This document shows, one piece after another, positions 36,420-47,888 of a DNA stretch of 64,000 nt. Position 1 is the stretch's first letter. Each line of letters opens with the position of its first letter. The translations under genes and the position numbers were made by a program. The stretch covers positions 33,578,194-33,642,193 of the forward strand of contig CP136069.1 in assembly GCA_032622095.1 (NCBI GenBank). Reading direction: 5' to 3'. This stretch comes from Siphonodentalium dalli. Its lineage: Eukaryota > Mollusca > Scaphopoda > Gadilida > Siphonodentaliidae. Under the pieces are notes generated by a model. The model did not search any database, had not been told where the DNA came from, and saw only the letters and a program-made list of their open reading frames with translations.

Positions 36420-36710
36420 CTACTTTTATGGAATAGCAGACAATAATGTCCGGGATATATATGAAAATATCAACTTTTCTACCAAATTTTGTGGACATTT
36501 TGCACACAAGCTTGAGTATTTATTTTCTGAAAACAAATCAGTGTGATGCATTCTAGGTGGACCAAATTTGTTTAAATCAAAATTTTGAAAAACTAACACC
36601 AAACCAACCAAAGTTGGTTGAAATCGGTCTAGTGGTCTGGGAGAAAAATCCGAACAGACAGCCAGACGGACAGACAGATCCTGCTCTGTTATGTATATAT
36701 AGATGATAAT
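36420..36710 (-). mobile_element. Possible fragment of a Helitron-like repeat
   Basis: On the minus strand it opens TCATCTATATATACATAACA, then a CTGTC-rich microsatellite and ACCGATTTCAACCAACTTTG, the same layout (TATATA start, TGTC microsatellite, 'gattgaaactcgg'-type phrase) as Helitrons A-F. The 3' end was not found. The 115-codon minus-strand ORF is probably chance. Confidence 0.35.
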
Positions 36711-38114
36711 ACAGTAAAACTTCGTTAGGTCGAACGTCGGTAACTCGAAAGCCCCCACATAAGTCAAAGTCATTGACTGGTCCCGGCTGAGCTTGTGTGA
36801 AAAGTCATTTAAATAAACATGGTTGTCGAAGGTGGTAAGTCGAACTCCGCTAAAGTCGAAAAAACATTTTGGCCCACCAGACAGCTTATATCACTAATTA
36901 CCATGGTTAAGATGAAACGCCTTCAGAATGAAAGCATCTGTGTTGCTCTTTCATATGACATTGTCTTGAGAATACTAAGATGAACAAATGGTGCATTTTG
37001 GCGAAGGTCGCAATAGACGCGGGGTCGGGGTGTCAAAAATGGCCAAATTTTGATTTCGATCTGATTATCACCTCAGGATATAAAGTCTCTAAGAAATGGC
37101 GAATACAAAGTCGCAAAAATATTCTTTAATCGGATGATACATGGCAAAGTTATGAGCCCATAAACATTAATACTATTGGGCTAGAATGGCTTGTCGCCAA
37201 TACTCCGTCAAAATGAAAGCAGTTATGCCACTATTTGATTTGCCATTTTATTTAGAATACTGAGTTGAACACAATTGGTAACTTTGGTCGACATCGCATC
37301 TGGAAAGGGGTCAGGGAAGGGGTACTATATATGCCACTGTCTTTGTCATTGTTATATTATGAAACATCATATGTTTATCGACGGTAGTCTGATGTCTGAG
37401 ACATGGAGATATCCAAATTTCCCGCCGGGAATTTGAAATCTAGTTCTGATTAATATATGATTCAGACAACCCGTACATTGAAATATTTTAAATGTAGCTC
37501 TTTGGAAGCAGTACTCAGGCCTGCTCTATATTGTGTTTGGTCACATGTCGGGTTTGATGTCGTAGAGCTATTATCATCATTGTGACATGAGCCATTGCAG
37601 TTATATAGTTTGCGAGGTCCCTGTCTATATCACTTGACATGCCGTTATATGTCACAGAACACGGACATATAATAAGATTAATCATTTCATCAAAGTACTG
37701 AATCAACGTTAAGTGTATACATGCCAGTTACCATGGTAACCAGCTACATATGTGGTGCATAAATACTTTCCTAGGGGTCATTTTGAGCAGAGAAATATCA
37801 ACCATCCCTAACTACCCATTGATACATAACTTAGCATGCTGATAAAGAAAACTGTTGTCAAACATATCAGACCAAAACAAACACGTCGCTTTCAGGAACC
37901 ACACTCCCCCAATAAGAAAACCATGTACCCCACACATTATGAACCTCCTTCTGAGATTGAAATACATAACAAGGGAATGTAATATATCGTTTTGTTCAGA
38001 ATTTGTATGTGATTATTTATTGTGTTCATATCTCGTGCAATATTACAGAACAGTATGCATAAGTGTATATGTTATTGTATTTGCTTTGATGTGAGCAAAA
38101 CCAATGTTATCAAC
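36711..38114. other. Anonymous sequence
   Basis: No supported gene. Phrases near 36900-37250 (CACCTCAGGATATAAAG, AAGTTATGAGCCCATAAAC) look repeat-derived but I cannot pair them within the window. Confidence 0.4.
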
Positions 38115-39075
38115 TTTATAGATAGATAGATCTTTATTTGCACAATAATATTAAATACAATACATTTTCCCGAATGACCTTGACCTTTATGTTTGACCTT
38201 GACATATACACATAGCAGATGACAGCACATTGTGTAGGACCTTCACACATATGTAATGTATATGAACTAATCTTACCCAGACCAATTATACTTTTAGATG
38301 TGACCTTTTTCCATTTTTTGACAAAAATAGTATCTGTTGCCATGGCAACAATAATATCTACATTTTCTTTCCACTTTTGCTCACTACAACAGGGCTAATA
38401 ATAATGGACAATCCACAAGCTTTCCAACGGTATATAATAATCAGTTATATACGAATTTGCATTAAACTCTTTTAATAAGGCCCATTTCCTCAACTGGCCG
38501 CTCTCTTATATAACCATGCCTCTGGTCAAAATAGTACAGAATTTTGCTTATTACGAAAGGGTACCACCAACTTTGAAGGTCTATATCTCGGGATTGAGTT
38601 GACATTATTGCTAAAACTATTATTCTGCACGGAGCGGTGGTCCTCAAAATTATTTTAAATATATTTTCGTCTCTCAATATCTTAAATTTCAATCAAGTGG
38701 GTCAAAGTTATATGATAGTATCGGAAAAAGCACACAATTTTTGCAATGACCTTGACCTTTACATATGACCTTGACCTTCCCAAGAGGAGAACACCATTTC
38801 AAAAGTTAGACAACAATGGGTGTTCATACAAACCAACATAATATTTGAGATAATGGAAATAATTCTCGCCATACATGCAATTTAACACCTAGTTTCCAAA
38901 CTCAGTTAAAATCACCCTCGTTGCCATGGAAACAGGAATTTCGCTATTTGTCCCAAATATTGTTCTCTAAGATTTGAGTAAGTTGCACATATTGACTTAC
39001 TCTATATGACGGCACCTTTGCATTTTGTGTTGCAATTAGTTTTGGGTTAAACCCTAATTCGCCTGTACTATATTT
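38115..39075 (-). mobile_element. Inverted relative of the 31-kb repeat, with retroposon-like 3' tail
   Basis: Read on the minus strand it starts AGTACAGGCGAATTAGGGTT and AACTAATTGCAACACAAAAT as at 31090, passes GTTGCCATGG phrases and TCAAGGTCA clusters (38747-38780 and 38176-38210), and ends GCAAATAAAGATCTATCTAT. An AATAAA followed by a (CTAT)n tail is typical of a LINE- or SINE-type 3' end. No ORF2 motif is left. Confidence 0.5.
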
Positions 39076-40390
39076 ATTGATGTTCGCCAACGTGTGCATT
39101 GAGCACGGCCGGTAACGAGTTAACGAAGTTGTCCAGTCTGTTAAGGTCATTCAAACTGGGTCAATACTGCGCCGTCTGAACGATGCTCAAGGCAATCGTA
39201 ACGATGAGCTCGTGTGGGCTTATTCACACGACTGATTTTGCATTGGTTTAACTCGCTTGACAAGGTGGTCAAGCTTCACTCTACTCTTGAAGTTTTGCGT
39301 TGTATCCGCCCACCCACCCCATGATTGGGAGATGCTTATACCAATTGTAACATTATAATATTCATCATTTCATGTTTTATTTGTTATATGACTGATTATG
39401 TCACTGATAGTCTGTGAACGATATTTATCGCTCCACTTCACATATAGGGTTAATTTCACTGTGAAATAAATCATTCTACCCCACGTCGGTACACAAGTAA
39501 TTGACAAACTTTCCCAGATACGCCAATTCGGTTACAATTTCTTTGCGTTTATCACAATTTGCACTTTCAGTTACCTTGTATATATCTACACGTGTGGGGC
39601 AGTGGTATAGAATAATATTCACGTATGTGAAACCTTGTTGGGGTGCATCCCATGAGGTGTGGTATAGGGGTCCTGGTGGTACTACGACGGCTGTATATGC
39701 ATGTATTACTTTCGGCTTCAACCTGCGGTTATGGCTGGGCTCATGGTCTACGTTGGTCGTGTATATCTATTCAAGACCGGTGGTTGAGTTGATCCGGCTC
39801 AATCAACCAATCACGCCTCTCCACTGTGTCTCAGATTACATTTCTATCCTCTGTTGTATTGTATTTTTCAGACGTCTGCAGTTGTGTTTTCAGTTTTTCA
39901 TGTATGTTTCTGTCGTGTTATCGTAATGGATGTTTTCCGCTAAATGTAATATATAGTTGGGTTTTTTGTTATTACATATGGGCAAGATTGCCTGATATAA
40001 ACTTACTATATATATATTACGGTATATTTACTCCCAGTTTCTCCTATACCTAGCAGTACCTGTTACGGTAATAAACAAGTCACAGTATATCGATAAACTA
40101 TCTGTTTAAATCTTTCGCACACAAATTTAATCTGTTAATTATAGTTGCAATGTGCAAACTGGTTAATCCGAAAAGGCCATAATTTATCAAGTTTTCGGCT
40201 TTAGCTATAAATATTCGGCAATTGTTTAAAAATCGACACACAGATTATTACTGCACATTGTTTCAGTTAAAAACGATTTCTTATACATGTATTAAGCAGC
40301 TACAGTCGATTATTATTATTATCGTTCATTGTATATGCAGTCAATTCTATAGGATCTATATTCGGTAAGCTCGATGTAAATTTTCCAGAA
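39076..40390. other. Anonymous sequence
   Basis: The plus-strand frame 39501-39926 (141 codons) has no recognisable domain. Its Val/Tyr/Trp-rich, hydrophobic composition could be chance. No supported gene. Confidence 0.4.
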
Positions 40391-40945
40391 TCTAGGTGTT
40401 TTAATTGTTTTAGCTCAACTTGACAAAATCAAGTTTAGGCTATTGGGATGGTTTGGCGTCCGTCCCTCAATAATTTCCTTTGACAATCTACATGTCACAT
40501 CTCCCATCCGAGCGTCACCAAGCTTCACATGGATCTTCGGAGTGACCTCCAGATATTCCAAAATTCGATAAACAATAACGCCAGCAACCTTCTTGTATTT
40601 CAAATTTGAATCCATGGGCACACCCTGCAGGCCGCATTTATTGAATAATTCTTTTGAAAATGTACCGGCATGCTTATGATCACCTCTAGATGGGACCTAT
40701 CGAATTTGAATGATTTTCGATGAAAAACATGGCCACCGACAGCCATCATGAAGTTTACTCTTTGGGTGACTAAATCATTTGAGACACCCTACATACCACA
40801 TCCATCATCCCAATGCCACCAAACTTCATATGGATCTTCTGGGTAATCACACGATATGAGCAATCAACTAGAGGCGTGACTGTCGTGGTACCCCGTATTT
40901 TTAAAATACTAAGATGTTTCACATGTCAGTAAACATTTAGTTAAA
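40391..40945. other. Repeat-like left flank of the pearl-like element
   Basis: 40715-40805 (GAAAAACATGGCCACCGACA..., TGACTAAATCATT, CACCCTACATACCACA) recurs in diverged form at 41645-41735 on the other side of the tandem block. No gene. Confidence 0.5.
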
Positions 40946-41628
40946 ATAGTAAAATAACAGTTCCCATTGCAGGTGCACAGCCCTAACCATAATCTTAAAC
41001 CTATTGACCGAAAAATGTAGGAATAAAAGCTCGGACAAATTTATGCATGTTGCGAAAATGTTCTAAGTCGAAAAAGGGGAATAACTCCACAAAACAAATT
41101 CGAACAGACATCATAATCGCAGGTACACAGGTTCCCATGGTACTAAATTTCAGTGCCAAGATTAAAAAACATTGACCTAAAAATGTAGGAATAAACGCTC
41201 GGACAAAATTATGCATGTTGCAAACAAATTTCTAAGTCGAAAAAGGGGGATAACTCCACCAAAAAATGTCGGACAGATGTCATAATCGCAGGTACACAGG
41301 TTCCCATGGTACTAAATATATATATAGTTTTTAAAAAATTGACCTAAAATGTAGGAATAAAAGCTGGGACAAAATTATACATGTTGCGAAAAATTTCTAA
41401 GTCGAAAAAGGGCAGATAAATCCACCAAAAATAGTCTGACAGACGTCATAATCGCAGGTGCACAGGTTTCCATGGTGGTTGATGTCTGTGCCAAGTTTCA
41501 CGGAAATTGATATAAAAAAAACGACTGACAAAAACTCCGGACAAATTTGTGTCCACGGACGGACGGACGGACGGCGGACGGACAAGCTGATTCCAGTATA
41601 CCCCCCTAACTTCGTTGCGGGGGTATAA
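40946..41628 (+). mobile_element. Pearl/Helentron-like tandem-repeat element
   Basis: About three and a half units of ~168 bp (ATTGACC.AAAAATGTAGGA at 41002, 41170 and 41338; ATAATCGCAGGTACACAGGT in each) are followed by a (CGGA)n microsatellite near 41560 and a hairpin: TATACCCCC pairs with GGGGGTATA around CTAACTTCGTTGC. Core repeats plus ACGG-type microsatellite plus terminal hairpin is the layout of mollusc 'pearl' elements and of Helentron-associated repeats. No ORF. Confidence 0.7.
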
Positions 41629-41819
41629 TTACGTTCCGTATTTAGTTGAAAAACATGGCCGACAGCGGCCATCTGGGATTACTTTCTTTGCATGACTAAA
41701 CCCTTCACCATATCCTACAGGCCACAACCCTCATGAGTAGTAATAGAGTGCCCTACAGTAAAGGTTTCGGGCTGGAGAATGCGGTGGAGGAGGAAGATAA
41801 AATCGATATGGTTTTAATC

Positions 41820-41915
41820 CCTATATATAATTAAATAAGTAGTTATATAGATACGTAGATATATAGATACGTAGATACTTAGATATATAGTTATGTAGAT
41901 ACTTAGATATAGGGT
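41820..41915. repeat. GATA/TACG-rich simple repeat
   Basis: Irregular AGATACGTAGATATATAG units. A shorter similar stretch (42485-42520) abuts the right end of the ATPase fragment. Confidence 0.8.
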
Positions 41916-41928
41916 ATAGTTTACGCAA

Positions 41929-42655
41929 TTAGCTATAATACGGGTAGTTTACCTTCGACTAGTCCACTAATGTTATCGACCCCCTACTTTTCGAATGAAC
42001 TGATCTAAACTCTGATTATCGATGTCTCGGCTGTGTGTTTTAGAATTAAGTGACGAATGGATGTAAAATTATTGATATAAGGCGGTGCTTTAATCGAACT
42101 ATTTCACTCGCTATAATGGATCACGGGATTTCGGTTAATGAGCCGAAGTTTAAACACCCATTCACTGCTATAGCCGCAGGGCCTAGTGCTTGCGGAAAGA
42201 CGCACTTCGTATCTAGATTAATTCACAATGCGACTGTTATGATTAACCCACCGCCGTCTGTTATATATTGATGTTTTAGTGAATGGCAACCCGGGTATGA
42301 AGCGTTGAAGAAAGTAGTCCGAATCCACGAAGGAATACCTGACATAAGTGCGTTTGATGTGAACACCCCGACCCTGATTATACTCGATGATTTGATGTTA
42401 GAATGCGATAAGAATAGTGTGACCAATCTTTTCACAAAATACAGTCATCACAGAAATATGAGTGTTATACTTATTAACCCACCGCCTATATATATACGTA
42501 GATATATAGATATGTAGATACGCAATTACCTATAATATGGGTAGTTTACCTTCGACTAGGCCACTAATTTTATTGATCCCCCCACTTTTCGAATGAACTG
42601 ATCTAAACTCCAATTATTGATGCCTCGGCTGTGTATGCTTTAGTATTAAGCCATT
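41929..42655. repeat. ~130-bp direct repeats flanking the ATPase fragment
   Basis: 41929-42052 (GGGTAGTTTACCTTCGACTA, ACTTTTCGAATGAACTGATC, CTCGGCTGTGT) is repeated at 42519-42655 with about 10% change. The packaging-ATPase remnant lies exactly between them. This suggests a local duplication by unequal exchange or repair. Confidence 0.85.
42050..42517 (+). pseudogene. Polinton/Maverick packaging-ATPase fragment
   Basis: One frame interrupted by a single TGA (42269-42271) encodes an A32/FtsK-HerA-type ATPase N-terminal half: FTAIAAGPSACGKTHFVSRL holds Walker A (about 42180-42206), and TLIILDDLMLECDKNSVT holds Walker B (about 42373-42396). In Polintons, which are virus-like DNA elements of animals, this protein is thought to pump DNA into capsids. 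The C-terminal half (sensor and arginine-finger region) is missing, replaced by simple-repeat DNA. The stop and truncation make it dead. It is bracketed by direct repeats. Other Polinton relics lie at 47.1 and 63.6 kb. Confidence 0.85.
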
Positions 42656-44704
42656 GGGGGGGTATCAACGAGGCTTTTAGCTTTCAATCAATCAAATTAT
42701 TCCGGAAACTTTTGTTAGCTGATTTAAAGCAAATTATATGTACTTGAGTCGGGTGGGTTTTAACACTTTCGCTTTTGAGATTTCGTTTGCAATAGAATCA
42801 GTAAATTAACCACTTACCTTCGATATAACGCATACTCCTATTTTTCGGAATTTCGATACAACTGATGACTAAATGTCCCCCTCAATATTCTAGGTGTTCA
42901 CACACAAAATTAAAATAAAACATGTGAGAACCTGGAATATCAAGGGGGGGGGGGGGGTCCTGAGACCCAAACAATATTACACCGCCACTTGTTTAGGCCA
43001 AGCTGTAGCTTAGCTTCTCTTCTGGGATGTGGTTCGTATCCGCTAAACACCCCCGAACCTCTCCACATACAGACGATGTAATATGTGTCCACTGACAACC
43101 CAATGATTGCCTACGTGTTGAATTTAGTTCCAATTAAGTCGGAATGTAGATAAGTCGTTATCTTGGACCGAGTCGCCAGGCCAATTAAAATAATTGTTCG
43201 TGGGATAACCCATATGGTAGACTTTATATTTAAATATTTACCAGTCCTCTCTTATTTATAGCAGTGGTGGATCAGGATTTTCCCGACGCATGCATGGGCT
43301 ATATACGACCCGGAAAGCAACCAGGCGGGGATGTCTAACTCTGAGCTATTTAAGTAAAACATATCATATTGTACCTTCTTGCCCAGATTATTCCGACCGA
43401 CACATTCAACTAAGTCCCTTAGCGATTTGAAGCTTTCGATACCCCACCCAAACAAGCATCATGGTTGAAACAATGTTCTACATCAAGCCTGTATATGCCA
43501 GACTTATGGCTTCTGGTGGTCGTGAATTAATAAAATATCACACAGACTTGACTAATTTCCGCATCCGTGAGAGAAGACATGTTTTGGATTGGCCTTAAAT
43601 GTACTGATAGAAGGAAATTTGACTTCGCTTAGCACTGCTCACTTGTCTGGCTTGTTAACAATGAACCGCTCGCGCGCAGGTGATTAATGTTATCAATTAT
43701 TGGTGTGGCCATGTAAAATACATGTATTTTACATACAGAAATTACATGCATGTGTGTATCCACCCTAATTATAATGGGACACAAGAAAATGATATATACA
43801 ATGTATGTAAATAATCACATATAACGTAAATGAGGATATTTAGCCTGGGCCATGTAATACGAGTCTCAGCTGTCTGGCCATCGACGCAGTCCTGTCTGGA
43901 ATTTTGCGCACCGGTGTAGGTAGTGACGTCATGATGTACGTCCTGTTGTCATGACGCCTTTACTGGTTTCCCAAGAAGCAATCTTAAAATGACTCTGCGA
44001 TCTTTCAATCGGAACTTAAAGTTTACGTTTGTCGGCCTTGAACTTTGAGAATACTTCATCAATTTTTTAGGCGGAAATACCGTTAGAAAATTTAAGATAA
44101 TATGTAAACGGCCAGCAAGGTCGCTAGATTCCTCTTTTGGGGTAAATATTTTTTATAATTTTATGAAATATGTAAACAAAACTTTTTCATGCAATTTAAC
44201 TTTTTTGTTAACCAGAGCTTTTGTTCAATTTACATTAACTTTTTCATTTAACTTGGTTAGGGCGTCTCCCACCTCGTAAAGCTGTATAAACTAGCTTTGC
44301 ACAATGCCGACAATGATTTAATAGATTTTGTATCGCCGACTGCTGCTCATATATACTAGATGGAAAGTACCGATCTCGACCGGACATAAGAATAAACTTG
44401 TTAAATATAAGAATCAAATCTGTAATTTAGGCAAAGCGAGGTCTTGTATAGTCTAAAGAAGAGAAAACGCCTGTTGCGATCAGATGGATTTCTAGGAACT
44501 TTATTGAAAAGTATAGCCCCATTTTGAGCAGTCTTCTGGTGGTCTCATTCAATAAATAGAATACACAAGAAAATGATTTTAATTGACCCTAAGTTCTGGA
44601 AGAACGGATTTAATATTGGAGGAAACTATCGTTATTCATCCACTGCATCAGTTTCAGATCAACTTGTTTGATGTTAAGTCGCCGGAAGAGGAGAACAATA
44701 ATTT

Positions 44705-44736
<32 letters not shown>
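42656..44736. other. Anonymous sequence, possibly Polinton-derived
   Basis: ORFs at 43252-43455 (-) and about 43460-43600 (+) contain protein-like segments (SFKSLRDLVECVGRNNLGKK; FYIKPVYARLMASGGRELIK), but I cannot assign them. Their position between Polinton relics makes such an origin plausible. A poly-G run is at about 42945 and a (TA)n run at 44709-44735. Confidence 0.35.
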
Positions 44737-45327
44737 CTAGAAGGTGACCCGACTTCGTCCGGGGTTTGACCTCGAAGGTCTAGGTCAGTTGGGGTAACGA
44801 TTTGACCCGTCCAAAACACTGCCCGGACAAAAGTACCCGACAAAAGTACCCGTCGAAATCCATCCTGTTTTACCCGATTTGACCTTGAATTGATCATTTT
44901 GAAGGTCAAGGTCAGGTCGGGGTCACGATTTGACCCGTCCAAAACACTCAGTGGACAAAAGTAACCATATGCATCAAATTTCGTGGAAATCCCATCAAAA
45001 ATCGCGATTTGACCTTGAATTGACCCCATTTCAAGGTCAAGGTCACATCGCACGGACAAATGAATAGGCTTATGAGACTACCCACACGAAAGTTTCCCTA
45101 GACACCAAGTTTCATCGAAATCCCGTGATATTCGGGCGTTTGACCTTGAAATGATCCGATTTTGATGTCAAGATCACGGCGCACGGGCAAATTAATAGGC
45201 CTATGTCACTCCCCGGCCGAAAATAACCCCACATACCGAGTTTCATTGAAATCGGCTCGGCCGTTTTCGAGTCCATCTATTATAGACACACACACACACA
45301 CACAGATCTTCCAAAATATATAATAGA
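44737..45327 (-). mobile_element. Helitron E (591 bp), head-to-tail with F
   Basis: On the minus strand it starts TCTATTATATATTTTGGAAG at 45327, has a TG microsatellite and the phrase CCGATTTCAATGAAACTCGG. Diverged ~120-130-bp units follow, with TGACCTTGA/TCAAGGTCA pairs, then a hairpin tail CCCCGGACGAAGTCGGG and CTAG at 44740-44737. T follows, as expected of a Helitron 3' junction. No helicase. Confidence 0.8.
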
Positions 45328-45869
45328 CTAGCCGATGAGCCCGACGTTGTCTGGGCTATTCAAAAACCAAATTTCAAGTCGATAGCTCCACCCGTTTCCG
45401 AGATCTGGTCTGCGCATGCGCAAAGCTGGCGTCGCACGGACTCGGCGACCCGATAAAATTCGTATCCGGGGCAAGATACATTCACATAGCAAATTTCAAG
45501 TCGATAGCTCCACCTGTTTATTCAAAAACCAAATTTCAAGTCGATAGCTCTACCCGTTTCCGAGATCTCGTCTGCGCATGCGCGAAGCTGGCGTCGCACG
45601 GGCTCGGCGACCCGATAAAATTCGTATCCGGGGCAAGATACATTCACATAGCAAATTTCAAGTCGATAGCTCCACCCGTTTCCGAGATCTCGTCTGCGCA
45701 TGCGCTGCACGGGCGCCGCACGGGCTCGCCAATACGACGTTGGCGACCGCCTGGTCAAACTACACACACGTACCAAGTTTCGTCCCGATCGGTCGATAAT
45801 CGTAGATTTGTATAAAAGACATACATACAGACAGACAGACAGACAGAGGTCTTCAAAATATATAGGAGA
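45328..45869 (-). mobile_element. Helitron F (542 bp)
   Basis: On the minus strand it starts after an A: TCTCCTATATATTTTGAAG at 45869, a TGTC/TATG microsatellite, the CGACCGATCGGGACGAAACT leader and about two to three 122-bp core units with GCGCATGCGC. The hairpin tail AGCCCAGACAACGTCGGGCT is followed by CTAG at 45331-45328. The 5' end of E begins at the very next base. The start is almost identical to Helitron A. Confidence 0.85.
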
Positions 45870-45919
45870 TATATATATAGAGAAAGTAAATTGCGATAGG
45901 TACCCGCGCCCCGCGTACC

Positions 45920-46560
45920 CGCGCCATGGCCATGCACAGGGTATGTTCTGTCAGCTTAGGCACACAAACTACTTTATAAATTGATGGGAATATTGCAGAT
46001 TTCAATTCATATAGTACCCATCTATCAGAATCGGTGCGACTATTTCTTATATTTTAGTCATTTAAAAGTCGTATTGACCCTTTCCGCCCGACCCATATAC
46101 TGCAATTTAGCGATGTATAGGGTATGTTTCGTCAGCTTAGGCGCACAAACTACTTTATAAATTGATGGGAATATTACATATATAAATTCATATAGTATCT
46201 ATCTTATCAGAATCGGTGCGACTAATTTTTATATTTTACTCAATTAAGGTCGAATTAACCCTTTCCGCTGGACCCATATACTCCAACATTAGCGATGTAT
46301 AGGGTATGTTCCGTCAGCTTAGGCGCACAAACTACTGGATAAATTAGTTGGAATATTGCAGATTTGAGTTCATATGGTATCCGTTAATCAGAATCGGTGC
46401 GACTAATTCTTATATTTTAGTCATTTAAGGTCGTATTGACCCTTTCCGTCGGACCCATCAGCCGGACCCATATACTCCAATATTAGCGATGTATAGGGTA
46501 TTCTGTCAGCTTAGGCGCACAAACTACTGTATAAATTGATGGGAATATTGCATATATAAA
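45920..46560 (+). repeat. ~185-bp tandem repeat, about 3.5 copies
   Basis: AGGGTATGTT.TGTCAGCTTA occurs at about 45938, 46118, 46301 and 46495, each followed by ACAAACTACTTTATAAATTG and AGAATCGGTGCGACTA. Confidence 0.9.
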
Positions 46561-46905
46561 TACAAGTAAACTCCCATATTTTCTTGCTAAGAAAACATAT
46601 ATATATATGTATTTCTTACAATTTCCTAGAAATTTAAAAACAACTCTAGGGTGTTAAAGCATATTTCTTACCTTTTCTAGATACTGAGAAAAATATATTC
46701 TAAGATTTAAGAAATCTTACTGTTAGCAAATCTAAGAACCAATATTTAAATAGTTCTTAGAAAACATTAGGAAAAATATTCTCATATTAAGAATTTATAT
46801 TTATATAAAAAATAAATTTTTCAAATATCAGAAAAACGTGATGTAAGAAAATTATCTAGGTATACTCCCAAGATAATATTTTCTTGCTTTAAGTTCGTTT
46901 TTTTT
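46561..46905. repeat. AT-rich block with AAGAAA/TTCTTA motifs
   Basis: AACTCCCATATTTTCTTGCT at the left and ACTCCCAAGATAATATTTTC at the right are related direct termini. Between them are many TTCTTA/TAAGAA half-palindromes. It may be a small non-autonomous element; the class is unknown. Confidence 0.4.
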
Positions 46906-47113
46906 TTTTCTCAAAATAACAAAATATTTTCGGCAATGTAGCCATAGCTTCATTTCAAAAATCAAGCTTTATGTGCTTGTTGGGTATATAAACTCCATCC
47001 AGGGATCGAGTTAGGGAACGAATGTTATAATTCTTCAGATTGAAACGGTCTTGTCAACTGCTCCTTTGCATGATTCGTGGTTTCACGCATTAGACGACTA
47101 CATGGCGCGGGAC

Positions 47114-47682
47114 TCAACCTTGAAATAAGTGTTCTTTGGTTAGCGACAAACTGCCGTCAGGAACCGATAAAGTATTGTAAACCACTCGCTGTATAGGATA
47201 CATGAGATTTCCGCTTTTCATAGTATTTAGTATCGTTAAATTGACAGTGGTTGAATGGACAAATAGAGTAACTTCTTTAACGTTCAGCTTGTAGGTACCT
47301 TCGGCCTCTGATGACAACAAACAGAACAAATCTTTAGATCGAATTAATTTCAAAAGAAGATTTACACCATTTGTCAAATATCAGTTTTGATTAAAACGCT
47401 GAGGTTTAATTTTCCAATCATGTCCAAGTCCTTACTGTTCGCCGACATTTCTTTCCTGAGCTTGTATCCGGAATTTTGATTTCCTAGTACATTTTGATTA
47501 TCTAGAACCAAAAGTTCATCACCAGAAATGTTAAACCACGAATTGCATCTCAGCGAGCCGTATCTCCCATTTCCTTCTAGGTTGGTCGAAGTGGGTAGTT
47601 TAGTCGTGAATTTGGCTATCGTATTGTTCAGATAATACACCCTAGAAGAATTGCTCTGGAGAGTAATGTACATCCAAAACAA
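47114..47682 (-). pseudogene. Polinton capsid-associated ORFs, fused and broken
   Basis: The first frame (47682-47374) starts MFWMYITLQSNSSRVYYLNN and has FTTKLPTSTNLEG, typical of a Polinton protein family with a predicted virion role. It then changes character to LDMIGKLNLSVLIKT. The next frame (47377-47114) has NGVNLLLKLIRSKDLFCLLS, LNVKEVTLFV and YPIQRVVYNTLSVPDGSLSL, as in the F54H12.2-like family found in invertebrate Polintons. The N-terminus of one gene thus appears joined to the middle of another by deletion, with a stop between. The family assignment is from memory of conserved motifs; which capsid component each represents is uncertain. It lies 200 bp left of the gypsy insertion. 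Confidence 0.65.
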
Positions 47683-47888
47683 AAATTCTTGCTGGATGAT
47701 TCGTGATCAATATACCGATTGACGGGCTGTCCACAGTTGCTGATCTCCGTTGTTGAGTAATATAATTAACACAGCAGCCGCTGTTATAAAGTAGAGAACA
47801 AAAATTTAATTAACTTGCTCCTTACTGAAGTCGATCCAACACCACGAACTACGACTCGCATTGTCACTATTCTGTTCCATCAATTAAC

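Noticed and set aside
44709-44735. (TA)n as a promoter
   Set aside because: A simple dinucleotide run at the outside edge of Helitron E's 3' end; no associated gene.
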